Below, piece by piece: positions 33,724-42,480 of a DNA stretch of 64,000 nt. How positions within the stretch are numbered: the stretch's first letter is position 1; each line of letters opens with the position of its first letter. A program made the translations under genes and the position numbers. Source of the stretch: Pyrenula massariospora (taxonomy: Eukaryota; Ascomycota; Eurotiomycetes; Pyrenulales; Pyrenulaceae); contig JAGFMI010000011.1 of NCBI GenBank assembly GCA_021030905.1, positions 248,001 through 312,000 on the forward strand, read 5' to 3'. Under the pieces are notes generated by a model that was not told the origin of the DNA, ran no database searches, and saw nothing but the letters and a program-made list of their open reading frames with translations.

Positions 33724-34205
33724 AAATGTGGATATGTGGAAGGCGTCGGTACTAGATCGGGCTTATGGCGGCTTTGGGGGGAACAATGGGAAATGGCATC
33801 TTTTTGATTATGGATTCATTCTTTTAGGGTTCATGACATTTTCTCATTGCATGTGGTAGGCTCTTGAAGGGTAGGGTGACGATCGTCATGGGGCTAGCTC
33901 ACACCCAGATATCAATGATTTCAGTTCTTGCATCTCGAAATTCTAACGAAACTATGATGACATACTGTAATTGATGAAATCTTTCATAAGAGGAGCAATC
34001 AATACAAGGTATGAATCATGTGTGTCACATCTATTTAAATCGAACATCTGTGATAGTTAACCGACGCACGGACCAGTTAAATTGGAACCCCAAAAACGGC
34101 AATTGGACATGACGTCGTTGGACACAGCATTGCTGAACTCTTCGCTCTAATCTTTCGTAACTCTTTCTCTTAAAGCTCATAAGTCATACCTCTAACTTCA
34201 TTACA
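33724..34205. other. Intergenic region upstream of SDH assembly factor gene
   Basis: These are 482 bases without a supported gene. The ~60 bases before 34206 are CT/TA-rich leader. A TGACGTCG word lies near 34110, a near match to a CRE site. Confidence 0.5.
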
Positions 34206-35267
34206 ATGCAATCTTCACGTGTTCTTCTACGAAGCCTTCGAGGCTTCCAGTCATCAAAACATGTCAGTCCTGCACGGCTCCGCTTCCTGTCGACCACTAC
34301 TCCACGCTTTGAAGACCCTAAGCCCAAGGAGTACAGCAATGCTCCCGGACACCGCGAAGCACAGTCTTCGAAGCCAATCAATCCTCACATGACTAATACC
34401 ACATCAACTATCTCGAACGAGATGCCTTCCGTTGGTGCAGATAAAGCACCCCCGGAATTGATCTCGTCTGTCGACCCAGATTTTGTGCCAAAAGACTCGG
34501 TCCCAGAAAATACGGAGCGGATGACGGGCCAGACACAGAAGGGAGAGCCAGACTCGGGAAAAAATAAAGACCTTGGCGTTGGGGAGATGGAAGGTGCAAA
34601 ATTGAAGGTCGAACCTCTGAGAAGAACGGGAGAAGATCCCGCTACCATGAGAGCAAGGTTATTATGTCCGTAAAAGCACATGAACTGAATCACAAGCGTC
34701 CACCAGAACTCATCGTAACTTTGCTATCCTCTCATCACAAGCTAACTTTCTCTTGCAGATCAGAGCCGGAAAAGGGGAACTCTTGAGTCTGACTTGCTCC
34801 TGTCCACCTTCGCCGCCACTCACCTTGAGACCATGAACTCTACGCAGCTCAGCCAATACGACCTGTTTCTCGATGAAAATGACTGGGACATTTACTACTG
34901 GGCGACCCAATCGCCCGCAGATACCCCAACTTCTCTAGAATACGCAGAAGGCGCACCAGGCAAACAGGGCAATGTTTCTGATACCCAGTACAAAAGTCCT
35001 GCGGCACCTGCATCAGCACAAGAAACAGATGCCTGGAGACAAGGACAGCCCCGCAGCGGCGAATGGGCTCAGACTGTAGGTGCTTTCAAGCCTGCATACC
35101 GACCTGTACCCCAGCGATGGAAGAACAGCGAGATCTTGGCGTTGTTGAGGCAGCATGTGAAAGATAAGAGTGCAGGTGGGAATGTGGTGGACTTGGAGAC
35201 ATCAAAGCCGAAAGAGACTAGTGGAGCGGGCTTGGGAAGGATGCCAGAGGTCCAGACCTTCTCTTGA
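34206..35267 (+). CDS. SDH5: Succinate dehydrogenase assembly factor 2 (Sdh5/SDHAF2), mitochondrial
   Basis: Exons are 34206-34665 and 34759-35267 (322 aa). The 93-nt intron has the donor GTCCGT and ends GCTAAC...CTTGCAG. It joins MRARLLY to [18 protein letters not shown] in frame. The N-terminus ([17 protein letters not shown]) is a mitochondrial presequence. The core has the family hallmarks [27 protein letters not shown]. The factor promotes covalent FAD attachment to Sdh1 in the matrix. The protein is longer than yeast or human members because of a ~120-residue Ser/Pro/Glu-rich linker before the core and a ~100-residue C-terminal tail, features I recall from mould homologues. Confidence 0.92.
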
Positions 35268-35706
35268 TTAGCTCCTTCTACTTCTCTGCATGAGCTTTTT
35301 CAAAATTCCTACATGAGACTATCACAAACCTTCTAGTTTATGTCAAACGCATTGTCGTGCTTCGGCAAATTCCCATTGCTGCTACCACCCAATCATTTGC
35401 AAGTGTAAAGTTTTAAGACTAGTAATTGTGTGTACTACACGATTGTCAACGTCTTTTTGTTCTTTTCTCCCTATCCCTTCGCCTTTCACAAGGATAATGT
35501 CAGTGCCCACCTAACATATTTTCTTTGTTTTACAATCCCATTTTCCAGTCTCTTTGTCCACAAAGTCTTCTTCGTGCTGACCGTTTTGACAGCAACGAGA
35601 CGCCCGTATCTAACATCTTGCATCTCATGATCACATAAGAAACCTTCTATCCACAATCATTCTCATACCTAAGCACACTATCCCTTTCCATTACTGTGTA
35701 GAGACC
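35268..35706. other. Intergenic region upstream of the small Cys/His protein array
   Basis: These are 439 AT-rich bases with pyrimidine tracts. I looked for an additional array member (ATGTG start followed by a CGH codon run) and found none. Confidence 0.5.
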
Positions 35707-35916
35707 ATGTGTTCCCTCTCTCTGGTATCTGCTCAATGTGGCCATCTCTGCGAGATGAGGGTTGACCACCGTTGCTCGAGTAATAAAGTCGGTGAGTATG
35801 AGAATTGTATGCTGTCTGAGATGGCGTACATGGATCAGTCGCGGATTCTGTGCCAGAATTGCCACCGGATAGAGAGTGCGCGGATGTTGGGGGACAGAGA
35901 GGGAAAGTGGAGGTAA
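35707..35916 (+). CDS. Small Cys/His-rich protein, array member 1
   Basis: This open frame encodes 69 aa beginning MCSLSLVSAQCGH. Cysteines and histidine fall at C2, C11-G-H13, C15, C23, C34, C49 and C52. The spacing Cx(14)Cx(2)C at the end is shared with member 2 and closely with members 3 and 4. The pattern suggests a small metal-binding (probably zinc) fold. No signal peptide or membrane segment is seen, so it is probably intracellular. The stop codon TAA overlaps a splice donor-like sequence (AG|GTAATT at 35913), so another exon may follow. From memory, small fungal proteins starting MC...CGH are widespread and uncharacterised. I give no function. Confidence 0.6.
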   Translation: MCSLSLVSAQCGHLCEMRVDHRCSSNKVGEYENCMLSEMAYMDQSRILCQNCHRIESARMLGDREGKWR

Positions 35917-36305
35917 TTGGAATATGTTTGATTTGCCTGGTTTTTTTCCGATGAGCCAATTGCGTCCTTGTTCTAATTGACTTTTGATACCAAGTTCTAA
36001 GCTGAAGAATATTCTCAATGTGAAAAGCCCACAATCTAGACCTCTTCTAAGTTGGGTTGTTTGTAAGTCTAGAGCTCTGCTAATAAACTTCTTGACGTTT
36101 CATTCTTTTTTCTTAGCTTCTAAACAATGCACTTGTTGACCTTCTCATTCAAGATCTATAGAGGACTTTTCCTTTGTTGCTTCAGCTCCTGTACCCAATC
36201 CCTCTCACAGATTTCATATAAGAAGATGCTAATATCTGACACCTTTTCCTACTACTCTTTCCCCACTACATCACACTCCACATAGTCGTCCCTGTAAGAC
36301 CCAAT

Positions 36306-36515
36306 ATGTGCATTGACAATGTCTCCGTGGCCCATTGTGGCCACTTCTACTCGAGCAGAGTTGAGCAGTGTGTGCTCAACAAAATGGGTCATGCTTGTCC
36401 TGTTCTTAAACTTGAGAGCACTCACAGCTCTGAGCTACTCTGCGGCTATTGTGAGCAGCGAGAGGAGAAAAAGTGGATGAATAGAATTAGAAGGTGGAGT
36501 CATATAGGTCGGTAG
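36306..36515 (+). CDS. Small Cys/His-rich protein, array member 2
   Basis: This is 69 aa starting MCIDNVSVAHCGH, with C2, C11-G-H13, C22, C31, C46 and C49. It is closest to member 1 in length and spacing, and the DNA just past both ORF ends also resembles each other (GTAxxTGGAATxTG). A TATA-like CATATAAG lies ~85 bp upstream of the start. The stop TAG overlaps a possible donor (CG|GTAGGT at 36512), in the same phase as member 1. The tail EEKKWMNRIRRWS is basic. No function is assigned. The start is 599 bp after that of member 1, which suggests local tandem duplication. Confidence 0.6.
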   Translation: MCIDNVSVAHCGHFYSSRVEQCVLNKMGHACPVLKLESTHSSELLCGYCEQREEKKWMNRIRRWSHIGR

Positions 36516-36934
36516 GTGGAATTTGATCGTTTTAATTTACTGTTTTCTCCCTCTTCAACTTCCCTACAATCCCTCTTCAAATGTTGCTGAGTCCTTCTCA
36601 AGTCCTCGAAGAGAATTGCATCTGTCTTGCGATATGACAAGAAACACTCTTTGGACTATGCCCCTTCATTCTATTGAGTATCAGTCTCCTTTTTCTTTCT
36701 TCGAGGACAATAGCATTGTCCATTTCTTTATTGGCATCCAGTCCCTTTGGACTTCTGCATAATCCCACACCATTCTACAAATATGCAGGAAGTCCCAGCT
36801 ATAACGCTCGTTTTTTTCTCTCCGTGTGACACCATCTCCTTTCGTCTATCTTCTCTCTCGGCTCCTCTCGTGTCCCCTTTGATTCCTTCCGACTACTAAC
36901 CTTAGATAGGCTAGTCAAGATACCTACACTCATC

Positions 36935-37393
36935 ATGTGTCTCCTCCACTACACAGCGCAATGCAACCACACCACTTTTCATCTGGTCGAAGACTGCGCT
37001 GCGCGCCGGAATCCCCAGCCCAGATGCTGCCTTGTCTCGTCACCAAGTCTGAACCATACTGCCGCATTCTGCAATTCATGTTCCAGACGGTCTGCCTACA
37101 GTCCTGAAGAAGAGTTGCGTCTCCGGGTAAACGATTTCAAACAACTTGGCTATTTGGTTACAGAGAGAGATAGCCAACTACAAAAGGAGAAGAAGGCGGA
37201 GAGGGCTGCGTGTGAGGAGTTGAAGATACTGGCTAGGGAGATCACAGTACTAGAGAGGGAACAGGCGCTTGGGATTCTGGAAGGAAAGCTTAGAGCACAT
37301 TTCGACCCTGAGGAGGCCGGGTTTTCTTCCTACTCTGAGTTTGAGGAGAAGACCCTGAAGAGGATGAGAGAGGAAGGGATTATACTTAGGTAG
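36935..37393 (+). CDS. Small Cys/His-rich protein with coiled-coil tail, array member 3
   Basis: This is 152 aa. The N-terminal module starts MCLLHYTAQCNH with C2, C10-N-H12, C21, C31/C32, C46 and C49, the same order as its neighbours but with Asn in place of Gly in the C-G-H motif. Residues ~57-152 form a charged helical, probably coiled-coil tail rich in Glu, Lys and Arg (ERDSQLQKEKKAERAACEELK). A branch site plus acceptor (CTACTAACCTTAG) ends 29 bp before the ATG, suggesting a 5'-UTR intron. The stop TAG again overlaps a donor-like AG|GTAGGC (37390). An exon at about 37511-37607 could follow in frame, after CGTTCCAG. Function is unknown. Confidence 0.65.
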   Translation: MCLLHYTAQCNHTTFHLVEDCAARRNPQPRCCLVSSPSLNHTAAFCNSCSRRSAYSPEEELRLRVNDFKQLGYLVTERDSQLQKEKKAERAACEELKILAREITVLEREQALGILEGKLRAHFDPEEAGFSSYSEFEEKTLKRMREEGIILR

Positions 37394-37838
37394 GCTGTAG
37401 ATGGTAAGATTTTCTCTTTTCCTGTCGACTTTTTCTACTTTCTTGCGCTTGTTTGATGCTCTATTCCTGCCTTCCCTTCTACCTATAAATTCTCATCTTG
37501 AACGTTCCAGTCCGAATATGGCTACCGGGTTTTCCTTCTCTCCGTCTTTTCCTCAGAATCCACCATCTTCATGTTCTATCAAATTCATTAGGGTAGCTTT
37601 ACCCTGATCACCATTATAAGTTTCTCTATCTCCTATCACATCAATCTTATTGTCTGTTTCTTTATCAATGATCTATAGACAAAGCGTCTCCCCGAGCGAC
37701 AATAATGACGATCCCCTTCATTGTGTCTATAAACAGACCATGAACCCATCCTCATCCTGATACACCAAATCCTGCATAGTTCACTGCAAGTCCTCTCAGA
37801 TCACAGCAAGTCACATACTTAACTCACCTACCGCCACG
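37394..37838. other. Spacer between array members 3 and 4
   Basis: These are 445 AT-rich bases with pyrimidine tracts. They may hold the terminal exon of member 3 (37511-37607, reading into SPNMATGFSF) and the promoter of member 4. The other two spacers, 35917-36305 (389 bases) and 36516-36934 (419 bases), are similar in composition and hold no further copy that I can see. Confidence 0.45.
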
Positions 37839-38213
37839 ATGTGTTTCGAATGCTTCTTCGCCCCGTGTGGCCACACCTCCATCATTGAAATCTCTGACTG
37901 CGGCTTCCGCCAAAGCCGCCGCACGTACTTGTGCCGCGCGATTAGTAGACCAGACCTCAACGGCACCGGACCAGCGTGTTGTGAGAAGTGTGAACAGTGG
38001 TTGCAAGGGAACCACGGGCGAGAACGAGTGGCACAGAACAAGCGAGAGATGGATGCACTAATGGAGGTAGCCAGGGCAGAGGAGTTGGAGATCAAGACGG
38101 ATGTGGCTGTGCTTTGGGACCTGACTCTACAGAGAGGTAAGTGGATGAAGCATGATAGTTATAGTTCGTTCCTATTTCCGCGCTTGCATCAGCTTTTTGG
38201 GGTCTTACATTAG
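37839..38213 (+). CDS. Small Cys/His-rich protein with helical tail, array member 4
   Basis: This is 124 aa as an open frame. The module starts MCFECFFAPCGH with C2, C5, C10-G-H12, C21, C32, C47/C48 and C51, followed by a charged helical tail (ERVAQNKREMDALMEVARAEELEIK) like that of member 3. A strong donor GTAAGT at 38137 with an acceptor TTGCATCAG ending at 38192 predicts an alternative 3' end at 38239 that would replace the last ~25 residues. The gene lies on the same strand as the other three, 904 bp after the start of member 3. No signal peptide is visible. Function is unknown. Confidence 0.65.
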   Translation: MCFECFFAPCGHTSIIEISDCGFRQSRRTYLCRAISRPDLNGTGPACCEKCEQWLQGNHGRERVAQNKREMDALMEVARAEELEIKTDVAVLWDLTLQRGKWMKHDSYSSFLFPRLHQLFGVLH

Positions 38214-38311
38214 CCCTTATCGACACATGTGTAATATAATTCATTTACAAACCAAACTTTGATTGACTCTGCCCATATTTTCGTAGAAACGTAATTGTTA
38301 TAGAGGGCTCA

Positions 38312-38926
38312 TTAAAAGACTTCAAAATGCGCCTCAACAGGATTGTGGGCATTGACGGCCACTATATCCTGCGGACAAGCGCTCATGACCACAAGAGAGT
38401 CTTGCTCTGCCTGCAAGACCACATATTGGCCTTCCTGACTGATCGGAGCCTCGATGCCGACCTTACCCCCTTTCCCGCCTCCTAGACTCTCAACCGGAAT
38501 ATTCATAAATAGGTTGAAGGGGTCTGGTGTCCAGTCCTCTCCTCTCCCCGAGTCAAAGTTTGCCTTCTTAAGTTCTGTGTGGAGATTGTTGCCGCAGCTG
38601 TCATGGAAGCCTTGAACCCCCAGCAGTGCATAGCGATGCTTGTCGCACGCGGCAAAAAGCATGTCGTGGACGCCAGGCGTCGTGTCTTCGACCATCTGGA
38701 GGATGGGCTGCCGGGTGTTGTCTAGTAGCAAATCGCCCACGTCAACCTTCACTTTCATCCCCGCAGACCGAGTGTGGCTCATCGACATGTACTTTGGCGG
38801 GGTAGAGTCTCCAGTCTTGAAGGCCCAAAAGTCCACGACCTGGTTGCCGTGGGTGTTGATGACTTTGATCTTTTGTCCCTTTCGGAGCAAGGCGTGCGCG
38901 CCTGAACGGGCGGGGATGACTGGCAT
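38312..38926 (-). CDS. DUF1989 domain protein (urea carboxylase-associated type)
   Basis: A single exon of 204 aa from the ATG at 38926 (MPVIPARSGAHALLRKGQ). The frame stays open a little further upstream, but no better ATG is seen. Family signatures are IPARSG, INTHGNQVVDFWAF, HDMLFAACDKHRYALLG, FHDSCGNNLHTEL, DPFNLFMN and VVMSACPQDIVAVN. The conserved Cys and His residues suggest metal binding. In bacteria DUF1989 proteins accompany urea/guanidine carboxylase genes, while fungal members are mostly uncharacterised. No linked urea gene is present here. It is probably cytosolic. Confidence 0.85.
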   Translation of the reverse strand: MPVIPARSGAHALLRKGQKIKVINTHGNQVVDFWAFKTGDSTPPKYMSMSHTRSAGMKVKVDVGDLLLDNTRQPILQMVEDTTPGVHDMLFAACDKHRYALLGVQGFHDSCGNNLHTELKKANFDSGRGEDWTPDPFNLFMNIPVESLGGGKGGKVGIEAPISQEGQYVVLQAEQDSLVVMSACPQDIVAVNAHNPVEAHFEVF

Positions 38927-39363
38927 CGTAACCACAGTATTGGATTTCTGGGTCCTCACAAGGTTGTCAGTAGAAGTGGTTCTGGTCCACCGGTTCGCGA
39001 TGCGTTGAAAGTTTGATTCGCTCCGATTGGCTCCGTGCGATTAAGCTCTGATAGCGAATGGCAGCCATCTTTACAGACCGTCCTGACCTGGAACCACCGG
39101 GCGCTTTTATACCTTCATTTACCTGATCTGCATCCCTCACGTTGACAGCAATTGAGTCACTGGTGGCCTGATGAGGGAACCGAACGCCCATCGACCTTCT
39201 GGTCGTCGGCGGAGGGTTCTAAACACCCGCTGCTCCGTTTCCGGCCCAAACTCCTTCCGCAGCTTCCTGGCGATGATGACATGATTGGTCCAGAAAGCCA
39301 AGGCAATTCTACAGCCCCAGATCAATCTCACCCACTGTGTTTCTACAAGCACTTACCATATAT
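38927..39363. other. Divergent promoter region (DUF1989 / CRAL-TRIO genes)
   Basis: These are 437 bases between two start codons facing away from each other. The overlapping short frames on both strands have no recognisable content. Confidence 0.5.
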
Positions 39364-41304
39364 ATGTTTCGCTTGCATAGACATCGCTTTGCACCTCAGC
39401 TTCACACCCGATTGCGCCTCGCCGAACCGTCGCGACGTTGTATATCGCACGCCAACCATCGCGCGACAATCAGAAGCTCAAGAGACTCCTCGGTCCAATT
39501 GAGCGCCAACCGCGTATCTCGGCAGCCGTTGCAGCGATCGCCATACCAAGCATCCTCTACCTCAATATTCGTATTCGCAGGTCTGATCTGCGGCGGCGCA
39601 GTAATAGTCGGAACAGTCTTCTATCCCCACCTCTACAAGTCAGGCGCAAAACCACCTCTGATTTCTGACCCTCCCACAAACCCCTCTGAGCCTTCCATAT
39701 CCTCCTCCGATCTCTCCACCGATCTCTCCGCCATGGTCGCCGACGACACCACAGGCCACTTAGGCCATCTCACTCCAGAGCAAGAAGCCAAACTCCGCCA
39801 ACTCTGGGCTGTGACCCTCGAAGTCTTCGGGGTACCTCCTCCAGAATCCGAAGCCCAAGCCGTCGCCGAAGAAGCCTCCCACGCCGAACCCATAACCCCC
39901 ACCACTTCTCACACCGAAAAGAAGAAATCAAAACGCTTCGGCTTGTTCGGGCGAAGCAAAAAAGAGTCCGAAGACCATCCCGCAAAGTCCCCCAAAACCC
40001 CAGTCCCCCCCTCAGACGAAAACGACAAATATGGGCAAACCGCCGAGTTCCAACACACCCTCGCAACCCAAACCCCCGAATCCCTCCGCCAAACCTTCTG
40101 GTCCATGGTTAAACACGACCACCCGGACGCCCTCCTCATCCGCTTCCTCCGCGCGCGCAAGTGGGACGTCAACCGCGCCCTCGTCATGCTCATCAGCACC
40201 ATGCACTGGCGCCAGAACGAGGTGCACGTCGACGACGACATCATCCGACACGGCGAAGGCGGCGCCGCGTACGCGGCCAAACACGGCGAGACGCCCGCCA
40301 TCCGCAAGGAGGCCGAAGACTTCCTGGCCCAGATGCGGCTCGGCAAGAGCTTTTTACATGGTACGGACAAGATGGGCCGGCCGATGTGCGTGGTGCGCGT
40401 GCGGCTACATCACTCCGGGGATCAGAGCGCGAGCAGCATCGAGCGGTACACCGTCTTTACCATCGAGACTGGGAGGTTGCTCATGAGGCAGCCGGTTGAG
40501 ACTTCTGTACCTTCCCCCCCCCTCTTCCCCCCTCCCCACACCTCTCCCCTCTCACTAACACCGCGCGCGCAGTGCATAATCTTCGACATGACGTCCTTCA
40601 CCCTCGCCAACATGGACTACGCCCCGGTAAAATTCATGATCAAGTGCTTCGAGGCCAACTACCCCGAGTCCCTGGGCACCGTGCTCGTGCACAAAGCCCC
40701 CTGGATCTTCCAGGGCATCTGGGCCATCATCCGCGGCTGGCTGGACCCCGTCGTCGCGGCCAAGATCCATTTTACCAAGACGGTGGAAGACTTGGAGGAG
40801 TGGATCCCGCGGGAGCAGATTGTGCGGGAGTTGGGCGGGGAGGAGGAGTGGGAGTATCGGTATATCGAGCCGGAGGGGGGGGAGAATGGGTTGATGGAGG
40901 GGGAGGGACATAAGCCGGCGGAGGAGGTGGTGGAGAGGAGGGAGGGGCTGTTGAAGGAGCGGGCAGAGGTGGCGCGGGAGTACCAGAGGAAGACGTCTGA
41001 GTGGATTGCCGCGGCGGAGCAGCAGGCCGATCAGACAAAACTAGATAAGATACGGGGGGAGAGGGAGGGGCTGGCGGAGAGGCTGCGCGAGGGGTACTGG
41101 GAGCTGGATCCGTTTTTGCGGGCGCGGAGCCATTATGATCGGGAGGGGATGATTGGGCGGGGCGGGGTAATAAAGTTTTATGGGGATAAGGAGAAGGTGA
41201 ATGGGGCGGTGAATGGGAGCGTGGAGAAGGCGGATGCGAATGGGACGGTGGAGAACGGCACCGCGCATGTGGAGGGGAATGCGGCGGGGGCGGAGAAGGC
41301 TTGA
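39364..41304 (+). CDS. Sec14-like CRAL-TRIO lipid-binding protein with N-terminal membrane anchor
   Basis: Exons are 39364-40506 and 40573-41304 (624 aa). The 66-nt intron is C-rich, ends GCGCGCAG, and has no stop in frame, so unspliced reading also stays open. Splicing joins PVETS to CIIFDMTSF, which is the family pattern. The N-terminus is Arg-rich (MFRLHRHRFAPQLHTRLRL), suggesting a mitochondrial presequence. A membrane segment (IFVFAGLICGGAVIVGTVF, ~67-86) follows. The CRAL-TRIO N domain (LLIRFLRARKWDVNRAL) and lipid-binding domain (FTLANMDYAPVKFMIKCFEANYPESLG, WAIIRGWLDP) come next, then a charged coiled-coil tail. It probably transfers or senses phospholipids at a mitochondrial or other membrane. 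Confidence 0.88.
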   Translation: MFRLHRHRFAPQLHTRLRLAEPSRRCISHANHRATIRSSRDSSVQLSANRVSRQPLQRSPYQASSTSIFVFAGLICGGAVIVGTVFYPHLYKSGAKPPLISDPPTNPSEPSISSSDLSTDLSAMVADDTTGHLGHLTPEQEAKLRQLWAVTLEVFGVPPPESEAQAVAEEASHAEPITPTTSHTEKKKSKRFGLFGRSKKESEDHPAKSPKTPVPPSDENDKYGQTAEFQHTLATQTPESLRQTFWSMVKHDHPDALLIRFLRARKWDVNRALVMLISTMHWRQNEVHVDDDIIRHGEGGAAYAAKHGETPAIRKEAEDFLAQMRLGKSFLHGTDKMGRPMCVVRVRLHHSGDQSASSIERYTVFTIETGRLLMRQPVETSVPSPPLFPPPHTSPLSLTPRAQCIIFDMTSFTLANMDYAPVKFMIKCFEANYPESLGTVLVHKAPWIFQGIWAIIRGWLDPVVAAKIHFTKTVEDLEEWIPREQIVRELGGEEEWEYRYIEPEGGENGLMEGEGHKPAEEVVERREGLLKERAEVAREYQRKTSEWIAAAEQQADQTKLDKIRGEREGLAERLREGYWELDPFLRARSHYDREGMIGRGGVIKFYGDKEKVNGAVNGSVEKADANGTVENGTAHVEGNAAGAEKA

Positions 41305-41624
41305 TTAAGTGAGTGAGTGGGTGAGTGGGGTTATTTGTATATATTCTTCTGGACTAGGCTAGCGTAGGACTACTCTGAGGGCAGGTGGGTGGTGCATGAT
41401 AGAGGCAGACAGAAGTAATGCCATTGAGCGGCTGCGCAAGCCCGTTTGAATCAGTTTCTCTTCTTTCAGCCTGCCTCGTACTACGAGGGTAGGTGCTTGG
41501 TGATGCTCATCACAACAGAACGAGCGGACCACGGGGTAATGGTCTCAGCCTCGGAGTAGTTTAGTCGAAGGAGGGAACGCATCGGAGCGAGGTGGGATCG
41601 GTACATGGAGGATGGGGTGGTATA

Positions 41625-41729
41625 GCGAAGGATAGGGGTAGTGTTGTGAAGAATAGAGATAAAACTGTGGAATATAGGGGTTAAACTGCGAAGGATAGGG
41701 ATAGTGTCGCAAAGAATAGGGGTTCAAGC
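41625..41729. repeat. Minisatellite, five 21-bp units
   Basis: Five consecutive units of exactly 21 bp (GCGAAGGATAGGGGTAGTGT-type, with GAATAG or GGATAG cores) run without gaps. Read on the minus strand they stay open as a heptapeptide repeat of the form [NY]-P-Y-x-x-Q/R-[FH] with variants. The five copies differ from each other at several positions, so the array is old. Confidence 0.85.
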
Positions 41730-41730
41730 C

Positions 41731-42070
41731 TGTGAGGAAGCAAATACGTACTGTACATGATGTGTTGAACCATCCGCCGTACCTTGTGGGCGAGAAGATT
41801 GTGCCGTCAGGCTAGGGCTTCGAGTACCCAGATGGATTGAGGTACATACAATTGGTGTGTGTGGAGGATGGCGTGTTATTAGGAAGGATGAGGTCCATGC
41901 GTGTGAGGAATTGAATACATGGTGTGGTAAATCATCCACCATGTCCTGTAGGCGAGAAGATTATGCGGTCGCGCCCAATTCTCCGAGCCCTGGGATGGAT
42001 CTAGGTACTGTGAAATGGGGTATGGACGATGGTTGCCACACCCTAAACGCGGGAAGATCATGCCATCGCT
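41731..42070. repeat. Diverged direct duplications, ~130-bp unit
   Basis: The segment beginning at 41732 (GTGAGGAAGCAAATACGTAC, then CATCCGCCGTACCTTGTGGG and CGAGAAGATTGTGCCGTC) recurs from 41903 (GTGAGGAATTGAATACATGG, then CATCCACCATGTCCTGTAGG and CGAGAAGATTATGCGGTC). A third, weaker match lies at about 42047 (CGGGAAGATCATGCCATC). Many differences are transitions. No coding content is recognised. Confidence 0.65.
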
Positions 42071-42480
42071 CCAAAGCTCTCGAGACTTTGCTCCATAGGC
42101 GAAGAGGTCTAGTCAGGATGAGTATACCACCACCTCTCGCGGCGAGCATTGGCCGTTCTGCTGTCCGGGTGATGGAAACGCTGTCCCGTTGGCATATCGA
42201 TCCAATTCCAAGCCCTAGAGGGGCTTATTTACCCGATCTGGCATTCTGTTTTCTTTGCAGATTCGCCTCCTCCAAGGCTGTAGTGGCAAATGTTCAATGC
42301 CAGCCCGGTTCAAGCTTACCATCTTGACGTTCTTGCCACCGCATGGCCGACTATTTCCACCCTCTCTCTTTCTAGAAATCGTTGTATTACCGACCATGAA
42401 GCATTCATTGGGCAAAGACGAAGGCGTTGATGGTCTTTGCGAAGATCACGAAAAACCGTCACTGCCTTGTGCATACCGAT

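Noticed and set aside
35707-38213. The four Cys/His modules as exons of one gene
   Set aside because: Joining the end of one module to plausible acceptors before the next ATG gives the wrong phase, and each module has its own ATG and leader-like DNA.
41857-42327. 156-codon + strand frame
   Set aside because: It spans the diverged duplications and has no recognisable content. The frame is not shared between the copies.
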